Shown here one piece after another: positions 35,501 to 46,164 of a stretch of 64,000 nucleotides of DNA; the stretch's first letter is position 1; each line of letters begins with the position of its first letter. Under the pieces are notes generated by a model, which was not told the DNA's origin, searched no databases, and saw only the letters and a list, made by a program, of their open reading frames with translations. A program made the position numbers and the translations under genes. Origin of the DNA: Sulfitobacter sediminilitoris (GTDB lineage Bacteria > Pseudomonadota > Alphaproteobacteria > Rhodobacterales > Rhodobacteraceae); NCBI RefSeq assembly GCF_010667575.1, contig NZ_JAABNT010000003.1:124001-188000 (forward strand), in the 5' to 3' direction.

Positions 35501-36050
35501 GGCGTTCATCGCAGGCGGTCTTTTCGCCGTTCTCGTCGGATCATCCGCCGCTGCCAGCGGTCTTGAGATCGAAGTTGCAGGTGAGGCCAACGGTACGGTC
35601 AAGATCGACCTGTTCGAGGATGTCGCCCCGCAGCACGTTGAGCGCATCACAACGCTGGCCGAGCAGGGCGCCTACGATGGTGTGGTGTTTCACCGCGTGA
35701 TCGAAGGCTTTATGGCACAGACCGGCGACGTTGAGTTTGGCAAGGAAGGTGCAGACATGCGCCGCGCTGGCATGGGCGGCTCAAACTTGCCCGACGTGCC
35801 TGCGGAATTCTCAGACATTCCTTTTGACAAAGGTGTCGTGGGTATGGCTCGTTCGCAGAACCCAGACTCTGCCAACAGCCAGTTCTTTATTATGTTTGAT
35901 GCCGGATATTTCCTGAATGGCCAGTACACGGTTGTCGGAAAAGTCACCGAGGGACAGGAAGTCGTGGACAGCATCAAGCTGGGGACGGGCGGGAACGGCG
36001 CTGTTGTTGGTCAACCTGACGTGATGAAATCTGTCACCGTGACGGAATAA
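35493..36050 (+). CDS. exported peptidyl-prolyl cis-trans isomerase (cyclophilin)
   Basis: Cyclophilin of 185 residues with an N-terminal signal peptide (RKAFIAGGLFAVLVGSSAAA), so it probably acts in the periplasm. Core motifs: VFHRVIEGFMAQTGDVEFGK, GMARSQNPDSANSQFFIMF, NGQYTVVGKVTEGQEVVD. It is a paralogue of the gene it overlaps and likely arose by tandem duplication. A strong terminator follows. Confidence 0.95.
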   Translation: MRKAFIAGGLFAVLVGSSAAASGLEIEVAGEANGTVKIDLFEDVAPQHVERITTLAEQGAYDGVVFHRVIEGFMAQTGDVEFGKEGADMRRAGMGGSNLPDVPAEFSDIPFDKGVVGMARSQNPDSANSQFFIMFDAGYFLNGQYTVVGKVTEGQEVVDSIKLGTGGNGAVVGQPDVMKSVTVTE

Positions 36051-36081
36051 TTCCGCCGATCAAGGCATGAGCGAAATTCGA

Positions 36082-36112
36082 AAAGGGCGCGTTGGAAAAC
36101 GCGCCCTTTCTT
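36082..36112 (+). terminator. terminator of the cyclophilin pair
   Basis: Stem AAAGGGCGCGTT / AACGCGCCCTTT with loop GGAA, followed by TCTTGTT. Confidence 0.88.
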
Positions 36113-36144
36113 GTTGCCTGACAGATGGTTTGTCGCTGCCAATG

Positions 36145-36178
36145 AAAAAGGCACCGCCACGATGTGGCGATGCCTTTT
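36145..36178 (-). terminator. terminator of the M23 peptidase-bactofilin operon
   Basis: On the minus strand: AAAAGGCA and CGCCAC pair with GTGGCG and TGCCTTTTT across a one-base mismatch and a 3-base loop, ending in five T. Confidence 0.85.
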
Positions 36179-36200
36179 CCGAATTGGATTTGAGCAGCGC

Positions 36201-36716
36201 TTACTCGGCTGCCGGATTTGCCTTGGCTGCCGGTGCAGATTTCGCGCCGGGGTTCAATGGATCGTCCTGACGCTGTACGGAGCCTTCGAAGTGTGCGCCG
36301 CTCTCGATAGCGATGGTCTTGTGGATGATGTCACCCTCGACCCGCGCGGTTGAGGTCAGCCGCACTTTCAGCCCGCGCACGCGACCCACGATACGGCCGT
36401 TGATGACAACGTCATCCGCAATCACTTCGCCTTTGATCGTGGCGGACTCGCCGATGGTCAGCAGATGCGCGCGGATGTCGCCCTCTACCGTACCTTCAAC
36501 CTGAATATCGCCAGTTGTTTTCATGTTGCCCGTAACGTGCAGATCCGCCGACAAAAGCGAGGCTGGTGGCTTCGCTTTCGGCGCAGAAGCCTTGAACTCA
36601 CTGGGTGAAGAAGGCGTGCTGGTCTGAGGTGCGGAGGAGGCGGGTGTCGCAGGCTTGGCGGCGGCCTCTGAATCTTTGTTTGGGGCGGGATCGTTGATTT
36701 TGCTTTTAGAAAACAT
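36201..36716 (-). CDS. bactofilin (polymer-forming cytoskeletal protein)
   Basis: A 171-residue bactofilin. The beta-helical core is flanked by low-complexity Ala/Pro/Ser tails: SADLHVTGNMKTTGDIQVEG, VEGDIRAHLLTIGESATIKG, EVIADDVVINGRIVGRVRG. Bactofilins form non-polar filaments that localise peptidoglycan enzymes. Its start overlaps the M23 peptidase end by 11 bases, a pairing widely seen and consistent with the filament positioning the hydrolase. Confidence 0.95.
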   Translation of the reverse strand: MFSKSKINDPAPNKDSEAAAKPATPASSAPQTSTPSSPSEFKASAPKAKPPASLLSADLHVTGNMKTTGDIQVEGTVEGDIRAHLLTIGESATIKGEVIADDVVINGRIVGRVRGLKVRLTSTARVEGDIIHKTIAIESGAHFEGSVQRQDDPLNPGAKSAPAAKANPAAE

Positions 36717-38034
36717 CGTTTGCTGCCTTGATATAGATCATCGGGTTCACGGCCTTGCCACCTACACGCACTTCGTAATGCAGATGTACGCCGGTTACGC
36801 GTCCAGAGGCTCCCATATCACCGATTCTCTGACCGCGCGATACCCTTTGTCCGACTTTCACGCGAAGTTTTGACAAGTGGGCGTAGCGGGTTTCGATGCC
36901 GAATTCATGCTGAATTTTGACAAGCCTACCATATCCTGATTGCCAGCCTGCATGCACCACAACACCGTCCGCTGTCGCGTAGAGTGGTGTGCCAAGCCCG
37001 GCCGCGAAATCAACACCGGAATGCATCCGCCGACCGCCTGTTTTCGGGTCGCGGCGATAGCCGAACTTCGACGTAAAGCGGAAGGCGTTTTTGACAGGAT
37101 TCGCAAATGGCGCTTTCTCGGCGGCGATGCGGTACAGATTGAGCCGGTCCATCTGGTTCAGCAAACGGTTGGCGCGCATCGTATCAACGCTGGGTTCCTC
37201 ACCACGTGTGGAAAAGCTAAGCGGGGCAAGGGGCCCACCTTGCCCGGAATAGCCGCGGCGCACGGTTTCAAGAATACGGTCCGTTGGCATACCTGCGTTC
37301 CGGAACATCTTGTCCAGCGGAGCAACCGAAACGGTCATTGCTTCTTCGAGCTGGCGGAAGATGGCGTCGTTCTGGTCGCGCATCAAGGCGATTTCCTGGC
37401 TCATCCTGTCCGCTTCAAGCAGGGCGTCCTGCGCATCTGCGACGACCTGGTCACGTTCCTTCGCTGTACGCTCCAGCGCTTCAGCCAGAAATCCAAGCGG
37501 GGCTGAACTGGCCGCGGTCTGGATTACGCCACCGCCACCATTCTCAATTTCACCTTGCAGCGTCGCCAGTTGCCGGCGCGCGGTTTCGCGGTCTTTCATC
37601 GTGGCACGCAGGGTATTCTGGATAACGTCGATCCCTGTCTCAAGCTCGCGGCGCCGGGTCTCGGACTGCAAGAGCTCGGACTGCATAATAGAAATCTGTG
37701 TCAGCGCGGCATTAAAACGTTCCTGCGCGGCAAGCGCTTCTTCAGCGCGCTGATCGCGTTGGGCGGACAGATCATTGAGACGCGCCTGATATGTGCGTTG
37801 GTCCCGTTTGGCTTGTTCGCGGAAATTGCCCGACCCAATACTGTCCATAAGGATGATTGCCGTTGCGACAATGGCCCAGGCCACGAGTGCAGCACTGCCT
37901 GCAAATGCAATAATCTGCGTTCCGGGCCGCAGACGGATGAAACGAGTATCTGTGTCAGATTTGAGAAAGACGCGGCGTTCCGGGAAATAATGTTCCAAAA
38001 CTGCATGGATTTTGATGGCGAGCCTTGTGCGCAC
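36706..38034 (-). CDS. M23 metallopeptidase with coiled-coil region (bactofilin partner)
   Basis: A 442-residue membrane-anchored peptidoglycan endopeptidase. One helix near residues 41-65, a long periplasmic coiled coil (about 75-230), a linker, and a C-terminal LytM/M23 domain: zinc ligands in RRMHSGVDFAAGLG and HLHYEV, with YGRLVKIQHEFGIETRYAHL between. The N-terminal region resembles DUF5930, found on such peptidases in Rhodobacteraceae. Co-transcribed and overlapping with the bactofilin. Confidence 0.94.
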   Translation of the reverse strand: MRTRLAIKIHAVLEHYFPERRVFLKSDTDTRFIRLRPGTQIIAFAGSAALVAWAIVATAIILMDSIGSGNFREQAKRDQRTYQARLNDLSAQRDQRAEEALAAQERFNAALTQISIMQSELLQSETRRRELETGIDVIQNTLRATMKDRETARRQLATLQGEIENGGGGVIQTAASSAPLGFLAEALERTAKERDQVVADAQDALLEADRMSQEIALMRDQNDAIFRQLEEAMTVSVAPLDKMFRNAGMPTDRILETVRRGYSGQGGPLAPLSFSTRGEEPSVDTMRANRLLNQMDRLNLYRIAAEKAPFANPVKNAFRFTSKFGYRRDPKTGGRRMHSGVDFAAGLGTPLYATADGVVVHAGWQSGYGRLVKIQHEFGIETRYAHLSKLRVKVGQRVSRGQRIGDMGASGRVTGVHLHYEVRVGGKAVNPMIYIKAANDVF

Positions 38035-38241
38035 GTCGTCTACCTCTTTAACCGTCCCGTTACTTGTACCCTGTCTACCGGCACATTTTGGTTAGGTTTC
38101 CTTACCTAAGCGGGTTCAAGCGGGCAAGTCCGTTGACCGGTGCCTCTCCGTTAAAACGGCAGAATAACGCGGATGGGCAAAAATCCGCCGATACCAATGC
38201 CTTGGGTTGCGTGGTTCACGCTACAACCAATTCGCGTGGAT

Positions 38242-39054
38242 TTAGCGGGATTGCGCCGCAAGCGGCCAGTAAAAATCCGGCGGAATGCCGGCCTCGGCAC
38301 GTTTTTCCTCGTTGAATGGTGGTTTCAGGTCACCGTGGAAGTAATGCCGAACCAGAGCGTGAAAGCGTTCTTTGGGGTCTTCATCGTATCTGCCACACAG
38401 GAAGTGGAACCATTTGCTGCCGTAAGCGACATGCGCAACTTCCTCGGCATAGATCGTCTCAAGCGCGGCCACGGCGCTGTCGGCCTTGGCTTGTTTGAAG
38501 ATCTTGATCATGCCCGGTGTCACGTCCAGACCGCGTGCCTCAAGAACCATGGGCACGACAGCAAGCCGCCCCATCAGGTCGTCCACCGTATCCTCTGCCG
38601 CCCGCCACATGCCTGCGTGCGCGGGCAGGGCGCCGTAGAAACTGCCCAACTCTTCAAGGCAATCACACATCAGATTGAAGTGCTTCGATTCCTCATCGGC
38701 GGCCTTTACCCAATCATCATAAAAGCCCATCGGCATAGGCGTATCTGTATAGCGGGCGATCACATCCCAATGCAGATCAACGGCATTCAGCTCGATATGC
38801 GCGACAGCATGCAGCAGCGCGATGCGCCCCTCAGGCGTGCCCGGGCGGCGACGCGGCACGTCGCGTGGGCTCAACAACTCGGGGGCTGCGGGGCGGGCAG
38901 GATGAAGCGGTGGGTCCGCCCGGCCAATCGCTGGGGTCTCGCCTGCCGCGCGGGCCGCCTGCCACTGGGCTGCGAAACGCCGCGACAGCGCGGTCTTTTC
39001 GCGCCCATCAGCGCAACGCAGCACCGCCTCGGCCATTTCTGCAAGCGGGATCAC
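38242..39054 (-). CDS. DUF455 ferritin-like protein
   Basis: A 270-residue DUF455 protein with a ferritin-like four-helix region. Paired acidic/His motifs suggest a di-metal site: HAVAHIELNAVDLHWDVIAR, DEESKHFNLMCDCLEELGSF and YAEEVAHVAYGSKWFHFL. The reaction is unknown. It probably starts with GTG at 39054, overlapping the bcp stop (GTGA), so it is coupled to the peroxiredoxin gene; a link to peroxide or tRNA-modification type chemistry is only speculation. Confidence 0.9.
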   Translation of the reverse strand: MIPLAEMAEAVLRCADGREKTALSRRFAAQWQAARAAGETPAIGRADPPLHPARPAAPELLSPRDVPRRRPGTPEGRIALLHAVAHIELNAVDLHWDVIARYTDTPMPMGFYDDWVKAADEESKHFNLMCDCLEELGSFYGALPAHAGMWRAAEDTVDDLMGRLAVVPMVLEARGLDVTPGMIKIFKQAKADSAVAALETIYAEEVAHVAYGSKWFHFLCGRYDEDPKERFHALVRHYFHGDLKPPFNEEKRAEAGIPPDFYWPLAAQSR

Positions 39055-39512
39055 AGGGCGCGCACCGCCTCAAGCACCGCTTCGACGTGCCCCGGCACCT
39101 TCACTTTGCGCCAGACCTGCGCGATCTTGCCATCGGCGTCGATGAGATATGTTGCACGCTCGATCCCCATGGATTTTTTGCCGTACATGTTCTTTTCGAC
39201 CCAGACGCCATACGCCTCTGTCACCGTGCCTTCTTCGTCAGACAAAAGCGGCACCGTCAGGTCATGTTTGGCGGTGAATTTGTCGTGCTTGGCCATAGTA
39301 TCGCGTGAAATGCCAAAGACCTTTGCGCCGACCGCTTCAAAATCGCGAAGGCTTTCCGAAAAGCCGATACTTTCCTTGGTGCAGCCCGGCGTGTCATCGC
39401 GCGGATAGAAAAACAACACAACGGGCGTGCCTTTCAATTTGCTCAGCGTAACATCGCCGCCGCCGGTCACGGGCAAGGTAAAGTCTGGTGCAGGATCAGA
39501 GGTATCTGGCAT
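39051..39512 (-). CDS. bcp: thioredoxin-dependent peroxiredoxin, BCP/PrxQ type
   Basis: Peroxiredoxin of 153 residues that reduces peroxides. The peroxidatic Cys is in FFYPRDDTPGCTKESIGFSE. The resolving Cys found five residues later in Escherichia coli BCP is replaced (TKESIG rather than TKEAC), so it is of the 1-Cys or atypical kind, as in many alphaproteobacterial members. Further motifs: VFGISRDTMAKHDKF and LLSDEEGTVTEAYGVW. Operon with the DUF455 gene. Confidence 0.94.
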   Translation of the reverse strand: MPDTSDPAPDFTLPVTGGGDVTLSKLKGTPVVLFFYPRDDTPGCTKESIGFSESLRDFEAVGAKVFGISRDTMAKHDKFTAKHDLTVPLLSDEEGTVTEAYGVWVEKNMYGKKSMGIERATYLIDADGKIAQVWRKVKVPGHVEAVLEAVRAL

Positions 39513-39608
39513 GGTTCACGTCTCTTTCACTTGGAAGCTGGTTTGTGGCCTGACATATTAGCCCGGTAAGGGCCAGCGCCAAGACCCTGAAACGCAACCG
39601 GACCGATA

Positions 39609-42600
39609 ATGAACAAAGCCCCGGCATCCCGGCCCGAAAAACCAACCGCCAAAACCCGCAGGCGGGTTCTGGGCAAAAGCGTGATGTGGACGCTGAACGC
39701 GGTCCTTGCCATGACCACGGTCGCGGTCCTGTTGGCGGGTGGGTCGGTTTTCTATCTCAAGCGCAATCCGCTGACCGCACCCGAATGGGCGCAATCCATG
39801 ATCGAAGACCGCCTCGCCGAAGTGCTGCCGCAGGCACGCGTTAGCTTTGGCGAGATGAGCTTTGTCATGGATGAGGGCTGGCGGCCCCGCATGCGCCTCA
39901 GGGAAGTAGCCGTGCGTGCCGCGTCGGGCGGCGAGATCATCAGTTTCAACGAAGTGCAGGCGACGTTTTCGACGCGCGCGCTGGCGCAACGGCAAATTCA
40001 ACCCCGCGAGATTGCCTTGTCCGGCATCGTGGCCCGATTGAAGCGAGAGAGCGATGGCCGTGTGTCGCTGCAGACCGGGGCCAGCGGCCTTGCCCCCCAG
40101 CGGGAGGCGGCAACCCTGCCTGAATTGATCGGACAACTGGACGAGGTGTTGACCAGTCCTGCTTTGGGCGCCTTGCGGAATATTGATTTGCGTGCGCTGA
40201 CCCTGCGCTTCGAAGACGTGAGTTCTGAACGCGCATGGACGGTGGACGGGGGCCGTTTGCGGCTGACCCGGAACGGCACGGACCTGACCCTTGGGGCTGA
40301 CCTTGCCGTCCTCAGCGGTGGGTCGGGCGTCGCCACGCTTTCCGCGAACTACACCAGTCAGATCGGGGAGACCGCTGCTGATTTCGGTGTGACCTTTGAC
40401 GATCTGCCTGCCGGTGACATTGCGGCACAGGGGCCAGCATTCGCCTGGCTTGGTGTTTTGCAGGCGCCCATCTCCGGGTCTGTCCGCTCTGGCTTGAAAT
40501 CGGATGGCCGGTTTGAGCCGATTGCCGCCACGCTTCAAATCGGCGCTGGCGCAGTTCAGCCCAACCCCGGCACGTCTCCGATTCCTTTTGACGGGGCGCG
40601 TAGCTATTTCAGCTATGACCCGGCAGAAAAACTCTTGCGGTTCGATGAATTGTCCGTCCGCAGCAAGTGGATTGCCGGACAGGCCACCGGGACCGCGGTC
40701 CTTGGTATCGATCCCGATGATCGAAGGCTGCGCGATCTTGTTGGGCAGATCAGGCTTGAGAACCTCGCAGCCAATCCAAGCGAACTGTATCATGAACCCA
40801 TCAAGATCGCGTCTGCGGATGTGGACTTCCGTCTCCAACTTGACCCTTTCCGGGTCACTCTTGGCCGGGGGCAGATCAGCGATCAGGGCCAGACACTGCT
40901 GGTGAACGGAGAGGTGGTTGCCGATCCCGAAGGATGGCGGCTGGCACTGGACGGACGGATGGATGCGCTGGCCCCTGACAGGTTGCTGGCGCTTTGGCCG
41001 GAACGCGCGGCCACAAACACCCGGCGCTGGCTGGATGAGAACCTGAAGGCGGGCGAGATCCACAGCATAGACGTAGCCCTGCGCCGCGCGCCTGACAGGG
41101 CACCCCAAACCTACCTTGCCTTTGACTATGATAAGGCCACCGTGCGCTATTCCAAAACGCTGCCACTGGTCACCGAGGGGCGGGGGCATTTCAGCCTGGC
41201 CGAAAACCGCATGGTGGTCTCGCTTGATGCAGGCAAGGTCACACCGCCCGAAGGCGGACCAATTTCGATGACAGGGTCTTCTTTTATCATCCCGGATGTC
41301 ACCGCCAAGGAAGGCACGCCAGCCGTTGTGCGCCTGCAGGCGCGGTCCAGCATTGTATCAGCCCTGTCGCTGCTAAACATGCCGCCACTCTCTGTCATGG
41401 ACAAAGCCAAACTGCCAGTTGCACTGGCGGACGGCAAGGCGGTGATGTCAGCAACGTTGGCGATGGCCTTGGAACCGGGTACCAAGCCCAAGGTTGATTT
41501 TCACGCAGAAGGCGATCTGCTTTCGCTGACATCCGATGTGTTGGTAAAGGACCGTCAGATTGTGGCAGACCGTTTGCAACTTGCCGCACAAAATGACCTG
41601 CTTGAACTAAAGGGGTCAGGGACGATTGATAATGTTCCCTTTGACATGACGCTCAATCAGCCGCTCGGTCCGGGTGCGGCCCCCGGAACTCTGCTGGGCC
41701 AGATCACCCTGTCTGAAACGGCGCTGCAAACCTTTGGGGTGACCCTGCCTTCTGGTTCCGTTGCCGGAGAGGGACAGGCCGAGATGGAGGTCACGCTTGC
41801 ACGCGGGGCGCCCCCTGCCTTTGACCTGCGCTCTGATTTGAGAGGGATTCGTGTCTCAGTCCCGCAGGTCTCATGGTCAAAATCCGCTCGTCAGACCGGC
41901 CAACTCCGGGTCGCGGGAAGCTTTGGCGCGGTGCCGCAAATCGACACGCTAGAGATATCTGGACCGGGGTTAAGCGCCTCTGGTTCAGTGCGTCTCAACG
42001 ACGACCGCACACTTGAGCGCGTGCGCTTTGACCGTGTTGAGGTGGGCAATTGGCTGAATGTCCCGCTAGATCTTGTCGGTAGGGGGGCGGGCCGTCCGCT
42101 TCAGGTTGTTCTGCGCGGGGGGCGTCTGGACCTGCGCCGCGCCGAATTCGGCAAAGGGCCACCGACGACCGGCGCCCCACCGATGGAGGTCGCGCTGGAC
42201 AGGTTGCAAATCACCGACACCATCGCTCTGACGAATATGCGGGGGCGCTTTGACACCGCAGCCGGCCTTGATGGAAGCTTTGACGCGCAGTTGAACGGCG
42301 CGGCCGCTGTGCAGGGTCGGGTCGTGCCACAAGACGGGCGCAGTGCCGTTCGGTTGATATCTTCTGATGCGGGTGACGTGCTGCGTGCCGCGGGGCTGCT
42401 GCGGCAGGTTGTGGGCGGTGACCTTGCCCTTGTCCTGCTGCCGATTGGGTCGGGCGGTGCCTTTGACGGACGTCTGACAGTAGAAGGTGTGACCATCCGC
42501 GATGCACCGGGCATTGCGGCGCTGCTGAATGCCGTTTCTGTCGTCGGGCTGATCAATGAGTTGAACGGCGACGGCATCTATTTTGATGACGTTGAAGCAA

Positions 42601-42995
42601 TTTTTCGCCTGACCCCAAATCAACTAACGTTAACCGAGGCAAGCGCTGTGGGGGCGTCCATGGGCCTCTCGATGGATGGGACCTATGCGCTCGACACGGG
42701 CCAGATCAGGATGCAAGGGGTGATCAGCCCGGTCTATCTGCTCAATGCCATCGGCTCGATCCTGACCCGCAAGGGCGAAGGGTTGATCGGATTCAACTAC
42801 ACGCTGAGAGGGTCAGCGAAAGAGCCGAAAGTCGGGGTCAACCCTCTGTCCGCACTCACTCCGGCGATGTTCCGCGAGATTTTCCGCGCACCTCCGCCGG
42901 AATTGCCCGAAGTGGACGGGGTCAAGGAAAGCACTGTGCCCCAAGCCGCGCCCAAGCCAAAAAGACCCGTTGCTCGCACCTATGAGGGACGCTAA
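39609..42995 (+). CDS. large AsmA/YhdP-like envelope protein (DUF3971)
   Basis: An 1128-residue protein anchored by one N-terminal helix (about 26-50), with a very long beta-rich periplasmic part. N-terminal features: [20 protein letters not shown] and [20 protein letters not shown]. The C-terminal AsmA-like region has [20 protein letters not shown], then [20 protein letters not shown]. TamB/YhdP-type proteins form hydrophobic grooves moving phospholipid to the outer membrane; this is inferred by family. It is divergent from bcp and followed by queA after 10 bases. Confidence 0.88.
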   Translation: MNKAPASRPEKPTAKTRRRVLGKSVMWTLNAVLAMTTVAVLLAGGSVFYLKRNPLTAPEWAQSMIEDRLAEVLPQARVSFGEMSFVMDEGWRPRMRLREVAVRAASGGEIISFNEVQATFSTRALAQRQIQPREIALSGIVARLKRESDGRVSLQTGASGLAPQREAATLPELIGQLDEVLTSPALGALRNIDLRALTLRFEDVSSERAWTVDGGRLRLTRNGTDLTLGADLAVLSGGSGVATLSANYTSQIGETAADFGVTFDDLPAGDIAAQGPAFAWLGVLQAPISGSVRSGLKSDGRFEPIAATLQIGAGAVQPNPGTSPIPFDGARSYFSYDPAEKLLRFDELSVRSKWIAGQATGTAVLGIDPDDRRLRDLVGQIRLENLAANPSELYHEPIKIASADVDFRLQLDPFRVTLGRGQISDQGQTLLVNGEVVADPEGWRLALDGRMDALAPDRLLALWPERAATNTRRWLDENLKAGEIHSIDVALRRAPDRAPQTYLAFDYDKATVRYSKTLPLVTEGRGHFSLAENRMVVSLDAGKVTPPEGGPISMTGSSFIIPDVTAKEGTPAVVRLQARSSIVSALSLLNMPPLSVMDKAKLPVALADGKAVMSATLAMALEPGTKPKVDFHAEGDLLSLTSDVLVKDRQIVADRLQLAAQNDLLELKGSGTIDNVPFDMTLNQPLGPGAAPGTLLGQITLSETALQTFGVTLPSGSVAGEGQAEMEVTLARGAPPAFDLRSDLRGIRVSVPQVSWSKSARQTGQLRVAGSFGAVPQIDTLEISGPGLSASGSVRLNDDRTLERVRFDRVEVGNWLNVPLDLVGRGAGRPLQVVLRGGRLDLRRAEFGKGPPTTGAPPMEVALDRLQITDTIALTNMRGRFDTAAGLDGSFDAQLNGAAAVQGRVVPQDGRSAVRLISSDAGDVLRAAGLLRQVVGGDLALVLLPIGSGGAFDGRLTVEGVTIRDAPGIAALLNAVSVVGLINELNGDGIYFDDVEAIFRLTPNQLTLTEASAVGASMGLSMDGTYALDTGQIRMQGVISPVYLLNAIGSILTRKGEGLIGFNYTLRGSAKEPKVGVNPLSALTPAMFREIFRAPPPELPEVDGVKESTVPQAAPKPKRPVARTYEGR

Positions 42996-43005
42996 AGCGC
43001 GGCCC

Positions 43006-44070
43006 ATGAAGCTCTCTGATTTTGATTTTAATCTGCCCGAACGGCTGATAGCGACGCGGCCTGCGGTGCCGCGTTCATCGGCCCGGTTGCTCGTGGCCGA
43101 AGGTGATACCATTCACGACCAGCATGTCACAGATCTGGTGGACTGGCTGCGCCCCGTTGACCGGCTGGTGCTGAATGACACCCGTGTGATTCCTGCCCGC
43201 CTTTTTGGCGTGCGAAATCGTGACAGTGCGCAGGGCGCGGTCACCGCGAAGATCGAGGTCACATTGCTAGAACCGCGCGGAGACGGAACCTGGGCAGCGC
43301 TGATCAAACCTCTGCGGAAGGTGAAAATCGGCGAAGTGGTGGTCTTTAGCGATGCGCTTTCCGCAACGCTGGAAGGGACGAACGAAGGGCAGGGGCATTT
43401 GCGCTTCAATTGTACAGGGGATGATTTCGATGCGGCGCTGAACGCGGCAGGCGCCATGCCCTTGCCGCCCTACATCGCTGCCAAACGCCCTGCCGACGCC
43501 CAGGACAAGACCGACTACCAGACTGTTTGGGCCAAGAACAAAGGGGCCGTCGCGGCCCCCACGGCATCGTTGCACTTTGATGAACCCCTTCTCAAGGCGC
43601 TGGCCGACAAGGGGGTGACGTTCACCTACGTGACACTGCACGTCGGGGCGGGGACGTTCCTGCCGGTCAAGGTGGATGATATCTCAGACCACAAGATGCA
43701 TGCGGAATGGGGATCGGTCAGCGAAACCGCGGCGTCAGAAATCGCGGCCACCAAGGCGTCAGGCGGGCGGGTGATCCCTGTCGGCACGACGGCATTGCGC
43801 CTGATCGAGACAGCGGGCCGCGAGGGAAGCATCAAACCGTGGGAAGGCGATACGGACATCTTCATCACGCCGGGCTTCGACTTCAAAGTCGCCGATGCGC
43901 TGATGACCAACTTCCATTTGCCCAAGTCTACCTTGATGATGCTCGTGTCCGCCCTGATGGGGGCCGACCGGATCAAGAAGATCTACGCACATGCCATTGT
44001 GCATGAATATCGCTTTTTTTCCTACGGCGATGCCTCTCTTTTAATACCTATGTCGCAAAACTCTCACTGA
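43006..44070 (+). CDS. queA: S-adenosylmethionine:tRNA ribosyltransferase-isomerase
   Basis: QueA, 354 residues, makes epoxyqueuosine in tRNA from preQ1. Family segments: [97 protein letters not shown] use ATG 43006 (MKLSDFDF); an ATG at 42982 inside the previous gene would add eight residues. The partner tgt is not in the window. Confidence 0.96.
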   Translation: MKLSDFDFNLPERLIATRPAVPRSSARLLVAEGDTIHDQHVTDLVDWLRPVDRLVLNDTRVIPARLFGVRNRDSAQGAVTAKIEVTLLEPRGDGTWAALIKPLRKVKIGEVVVFSDALSATLEGTNEGQGHLRFNCTGDDFDAALNAAGAMPLPPYIAAKRPADAQDKTDYQTVWAKNKGAVAAPTASLHFDEPLLKALADKGVTFTYVTLHVGAGTFLPVKVDDISDHKMHAEWGSVSETAASEIAATKASGGRVIPVGTTALRLIETAGREGSIKPWEGDTDIFITPGFDFKVADALMTNFHLPKSTLMMLVSALMGADRIKKIYAHAIVHEYRFFSYGDASLLIPMSQNSH

Positions 44071-44153
44071 ACGCGCACAAATGTCGCTCAAGGGCCTGAC
44101 GTCCCGAACCAAGAGGTTCAGGCAGGGGTCAGCCGAGCCAAGGAGCCACGATC

Positions 44154-45413
44154 ATGATTCAGGTACTTTCAAGCGCGTGGGCGCTTTTGCTCGGCATGGG
44201 CCTTTTGATGGTCGGCAACGGCATGCAGGGTACGCTGCTGGGTATCCGGGGGGCCATCGAAGACTTCTCGACGTTTGAGATGTCGATCGTCATGTCGGCC
44301 TATTTCGTGGGCTTTCTGGGTGGCTCTCGTCTTGCGCCTGGAATGATCCGGCGCGTCGGTCACGTGCGCGTTTTCGCGGCACTGGCATCGCTGATTTCCG
44401 CTGTGATGATCCTTTATCCGACATTCCCCAACATCATTGTCTGGTCGTTTGGTCGCGTGTTGATCGGGTTTTGCTTTTCTGCCGTGTACGTGGTCGCGGA
44501 AAGCTGGCTCAACAACGCGGCGGACAACTCGAACCGGGGGCAGGCGCTGTCGCTTTATATGATTGTGCAGACACTCGGAATCGTGATCGCGCAGGCGCTG
44601 CTGCTGACCGCGGATCCTTCGGGTTTTGTGCTCTTTGTCATTCCTTCGGTGTTGGTCAGCGTCGCGATCACGCCCATCTTGTTGTCGATCACACCAACGC
44701 CAGCTTTTGATACGACCAAACCGATGAGCCTTAAGGAGCTTGTGAATTTCTCGCCTCTCGGCTCGGTCGGTATGGCGATTGTGGGCGGTATTTTCGCCGC
44801 TCAGTTTGGCATGTCGTCGGTCTATGGGGCCGAGGCGGGGTTGAGCGTGGCGCAGATTTCGATCTTCGTTTCGTCCTTTTTTGTCGGCGCGATCATTCTG
44901 CAATATCCAATCGGATGGCTCTCGGACCGGATCGATCGGCGTCAACTGGTGATCGCGGTTTGCTTTGTCGGTGTCATGGCCTCGATGCTGGGGTTCTTCC
45001 TGGGCGCTGATTTCAACCTTCTGTTGGTTTCGGCCTTTATCCTTGGGGGTATGCTCAACCCGCTGTATTCGCTGCTTATCGCTCACACGAATGATTTTCT
45101 TGAGCATGAAGACATGGCTGCGGCGTCAAGCGGACTGATTTTCATCAACGGTCTTGGGGCAGTGATGGGCCCGGTTGTCGTTGGTTGGATGATGGGCACA
45201 GACATGGGGCCGCCAGCCTTTTACCTTTATACTGCGGTGCTTTTCGGTGTCCTGATGGCTTACGCAATTTACCGTGCAACGCAGCGTGCCGCGCTGCCTG
45301 CTGACGAAACCGGCAGCTATGTGCCGATCTATCCTACAGCAACAGCGACAGCGGTTGAATATGCACAGGAAATCGCCATAGAAGCCGATCAAGAAAGCGA
45401 TGAGAGTGTGTGA
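44154..45413 (+). CDS. MFS transporter (YcaD-like)
   Basis: A 419-residue major facilitator with twelve hydrophobic segments and an acidic C-terminal tail. It has an MFS loop-2 equivalent (GGSRLAPGMIRRVGHVRVFA) and a loop-8 motif (GWLSDRIDRRQLVIAVCFVG). The sequence style (FGRVLIGFCFSAVYVVAESW, then NNAADNSNRGQALSLYMIV) resembles YcaD-type transporters with an unknown substrate. AAGGAG lies before the ATG. It follows queA by 83 bases. Confidence 0.87.
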   Translation: MIQVLSSAWALLLGMGLLMVGNGMQGTLLGIRGAIEDFSTFEMSIVMSAYFVGFLGGSRLAPGMIRRVGHVRVFAALASLISAVMILYPTFPNIIVWSFGRVLIGFCFSAVYVVAESWLNNAADNSNRGQALSLYMIVQTLGIVIAQALLLTADPSGFVLFVIPSVLVSVAITPILLSITPTPAFDTTKPMSLKELVNFSPLGSVGMAIVGGIFAAQFGMSSVYGAEAGLSVAQISIFVSSFFVGAIILQYPIGWLSDRIDRRQLVIAVCFVGVMASMLGFFLGADFNLLLVSAFILGGMLNPLYSLLIAHTNDFLEHEDMAAASSGLIFINGLGAVMGPVVVGWMMGTDMGPPAFYLYTAVLFGVLMAYAIYRATQRAALPADETGSYVPIYPTATATAVEYAQEIAIEADQESDESV

Positions 45414-45516
45414 TCCACGCAACCATGTCGGTTTTGATACAAAACGTGAATGGGCAGGGGCGCAAAAATGCCCTTAACCTGAACGGGTTGAGTGCCAAAG
45501 GTCAAAGGAACGTAAC

Positions 45517-46104
45517 ATGACAGGCCCGCAAGAAGTTCTCGAATTCTGGCTTGATGAAATTGGCCCGAAGGGCTGGTATGAGACCAGCGAAGAACTGGAT
45601 GCCACCATCCGGGAAAAGTTCCTTGAGACATGGGAAATGGCCTGCGACGGCAAGTTTTCACTTTGGCTCACGTATCCGTCCGGGGCGCTTGCCTATATTA
45701 TCCTTATGGATGAATTCCCGCGAAACATGTTCCGCGGTGAAGGCAAGGCATTCTCGAGCGACCGCGCCGCACTGGCTGCGGCCAAATCCGCGATTGAGCG
45801 AGGTTGGGACCTGCGTATCGATGAACCTGCGCGGCAGTTCTTTTACCTGCCTTTGATGCATTCGGAAAACCTCTGTGATCAGGACCGTTGTGTACGCTTG
45901 ATGTGCGAGCGGATGCCGCAATCTCGTGAGAGCAACTTGCTGCACGCCAGAGCGCACCGCGAAGTCATTCGTCGGTTTGGCCGTTTTCCCTATCGCAACG
46001 ATGCGCTGTCGCGCAATGATACGCCCGGCGAGAAAGACTTTATTGCCAGCGGCGGATACGGATCAACCGTGCGCGCGCTTCAAGCTGGCGTGAAGGCCGC
46101 CTGA
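45517..46104 (+). CDS. DUF924 family protein
   Basis: A 195-residue DUF924 protein with a helical, TPR-like fold. Family landmarks: EVLEFWLDEIGPKGWYETSE, IILMDEFPRNMFRGEGKAF, QFFYLPLMHSENLCDQDRCV and FGRFPYRNDALSR. Biochemical role is not established. AAAGGA precedes the ATG. It is a single gene between an MFS transporter and a tiny membrane protein. Confidence 0.88.
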   Translation: MTGPQEVLEFWLDEIGPKGWYETSEELDATIREKFLETWEMACDGKFSLWLTYPSGALAYIILMDEFPRNMFRGEGKAFSSDRAALAAAKSAIERGWDLRIDEPARQFFYLPLMHSENLCDQDRCVRLMCERMPQSRESNLLHARAHREVIRRFGRFPYRNDALSRNDTPGEKDFIASGGYGSTVRALQAGVKAA

Positions 46105-46164
46105 GCAGGGAACGAATTTCACTGATCCAGCGTTTCTTCCGTTAACAGACGAAAGGAAATCGCT

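Noticed and set aside
39558-41189. A 543-codon open frame antisense to the AsmA/YhdP-like gene
   Set aside because: The plus-strand gene has domain motifs and a membrane anchor. The antisense product is Gly/Pro/Arg/Gln-rich noise typical of shadow frames.
42970-43005. Longer N-terminus for QueA starting inside the AsmA-like gene
   Set aside because: QueA proteins normally begin MKLSDFDF; the extra 12 residues match nothing and come from overlap with the upstream coding end.
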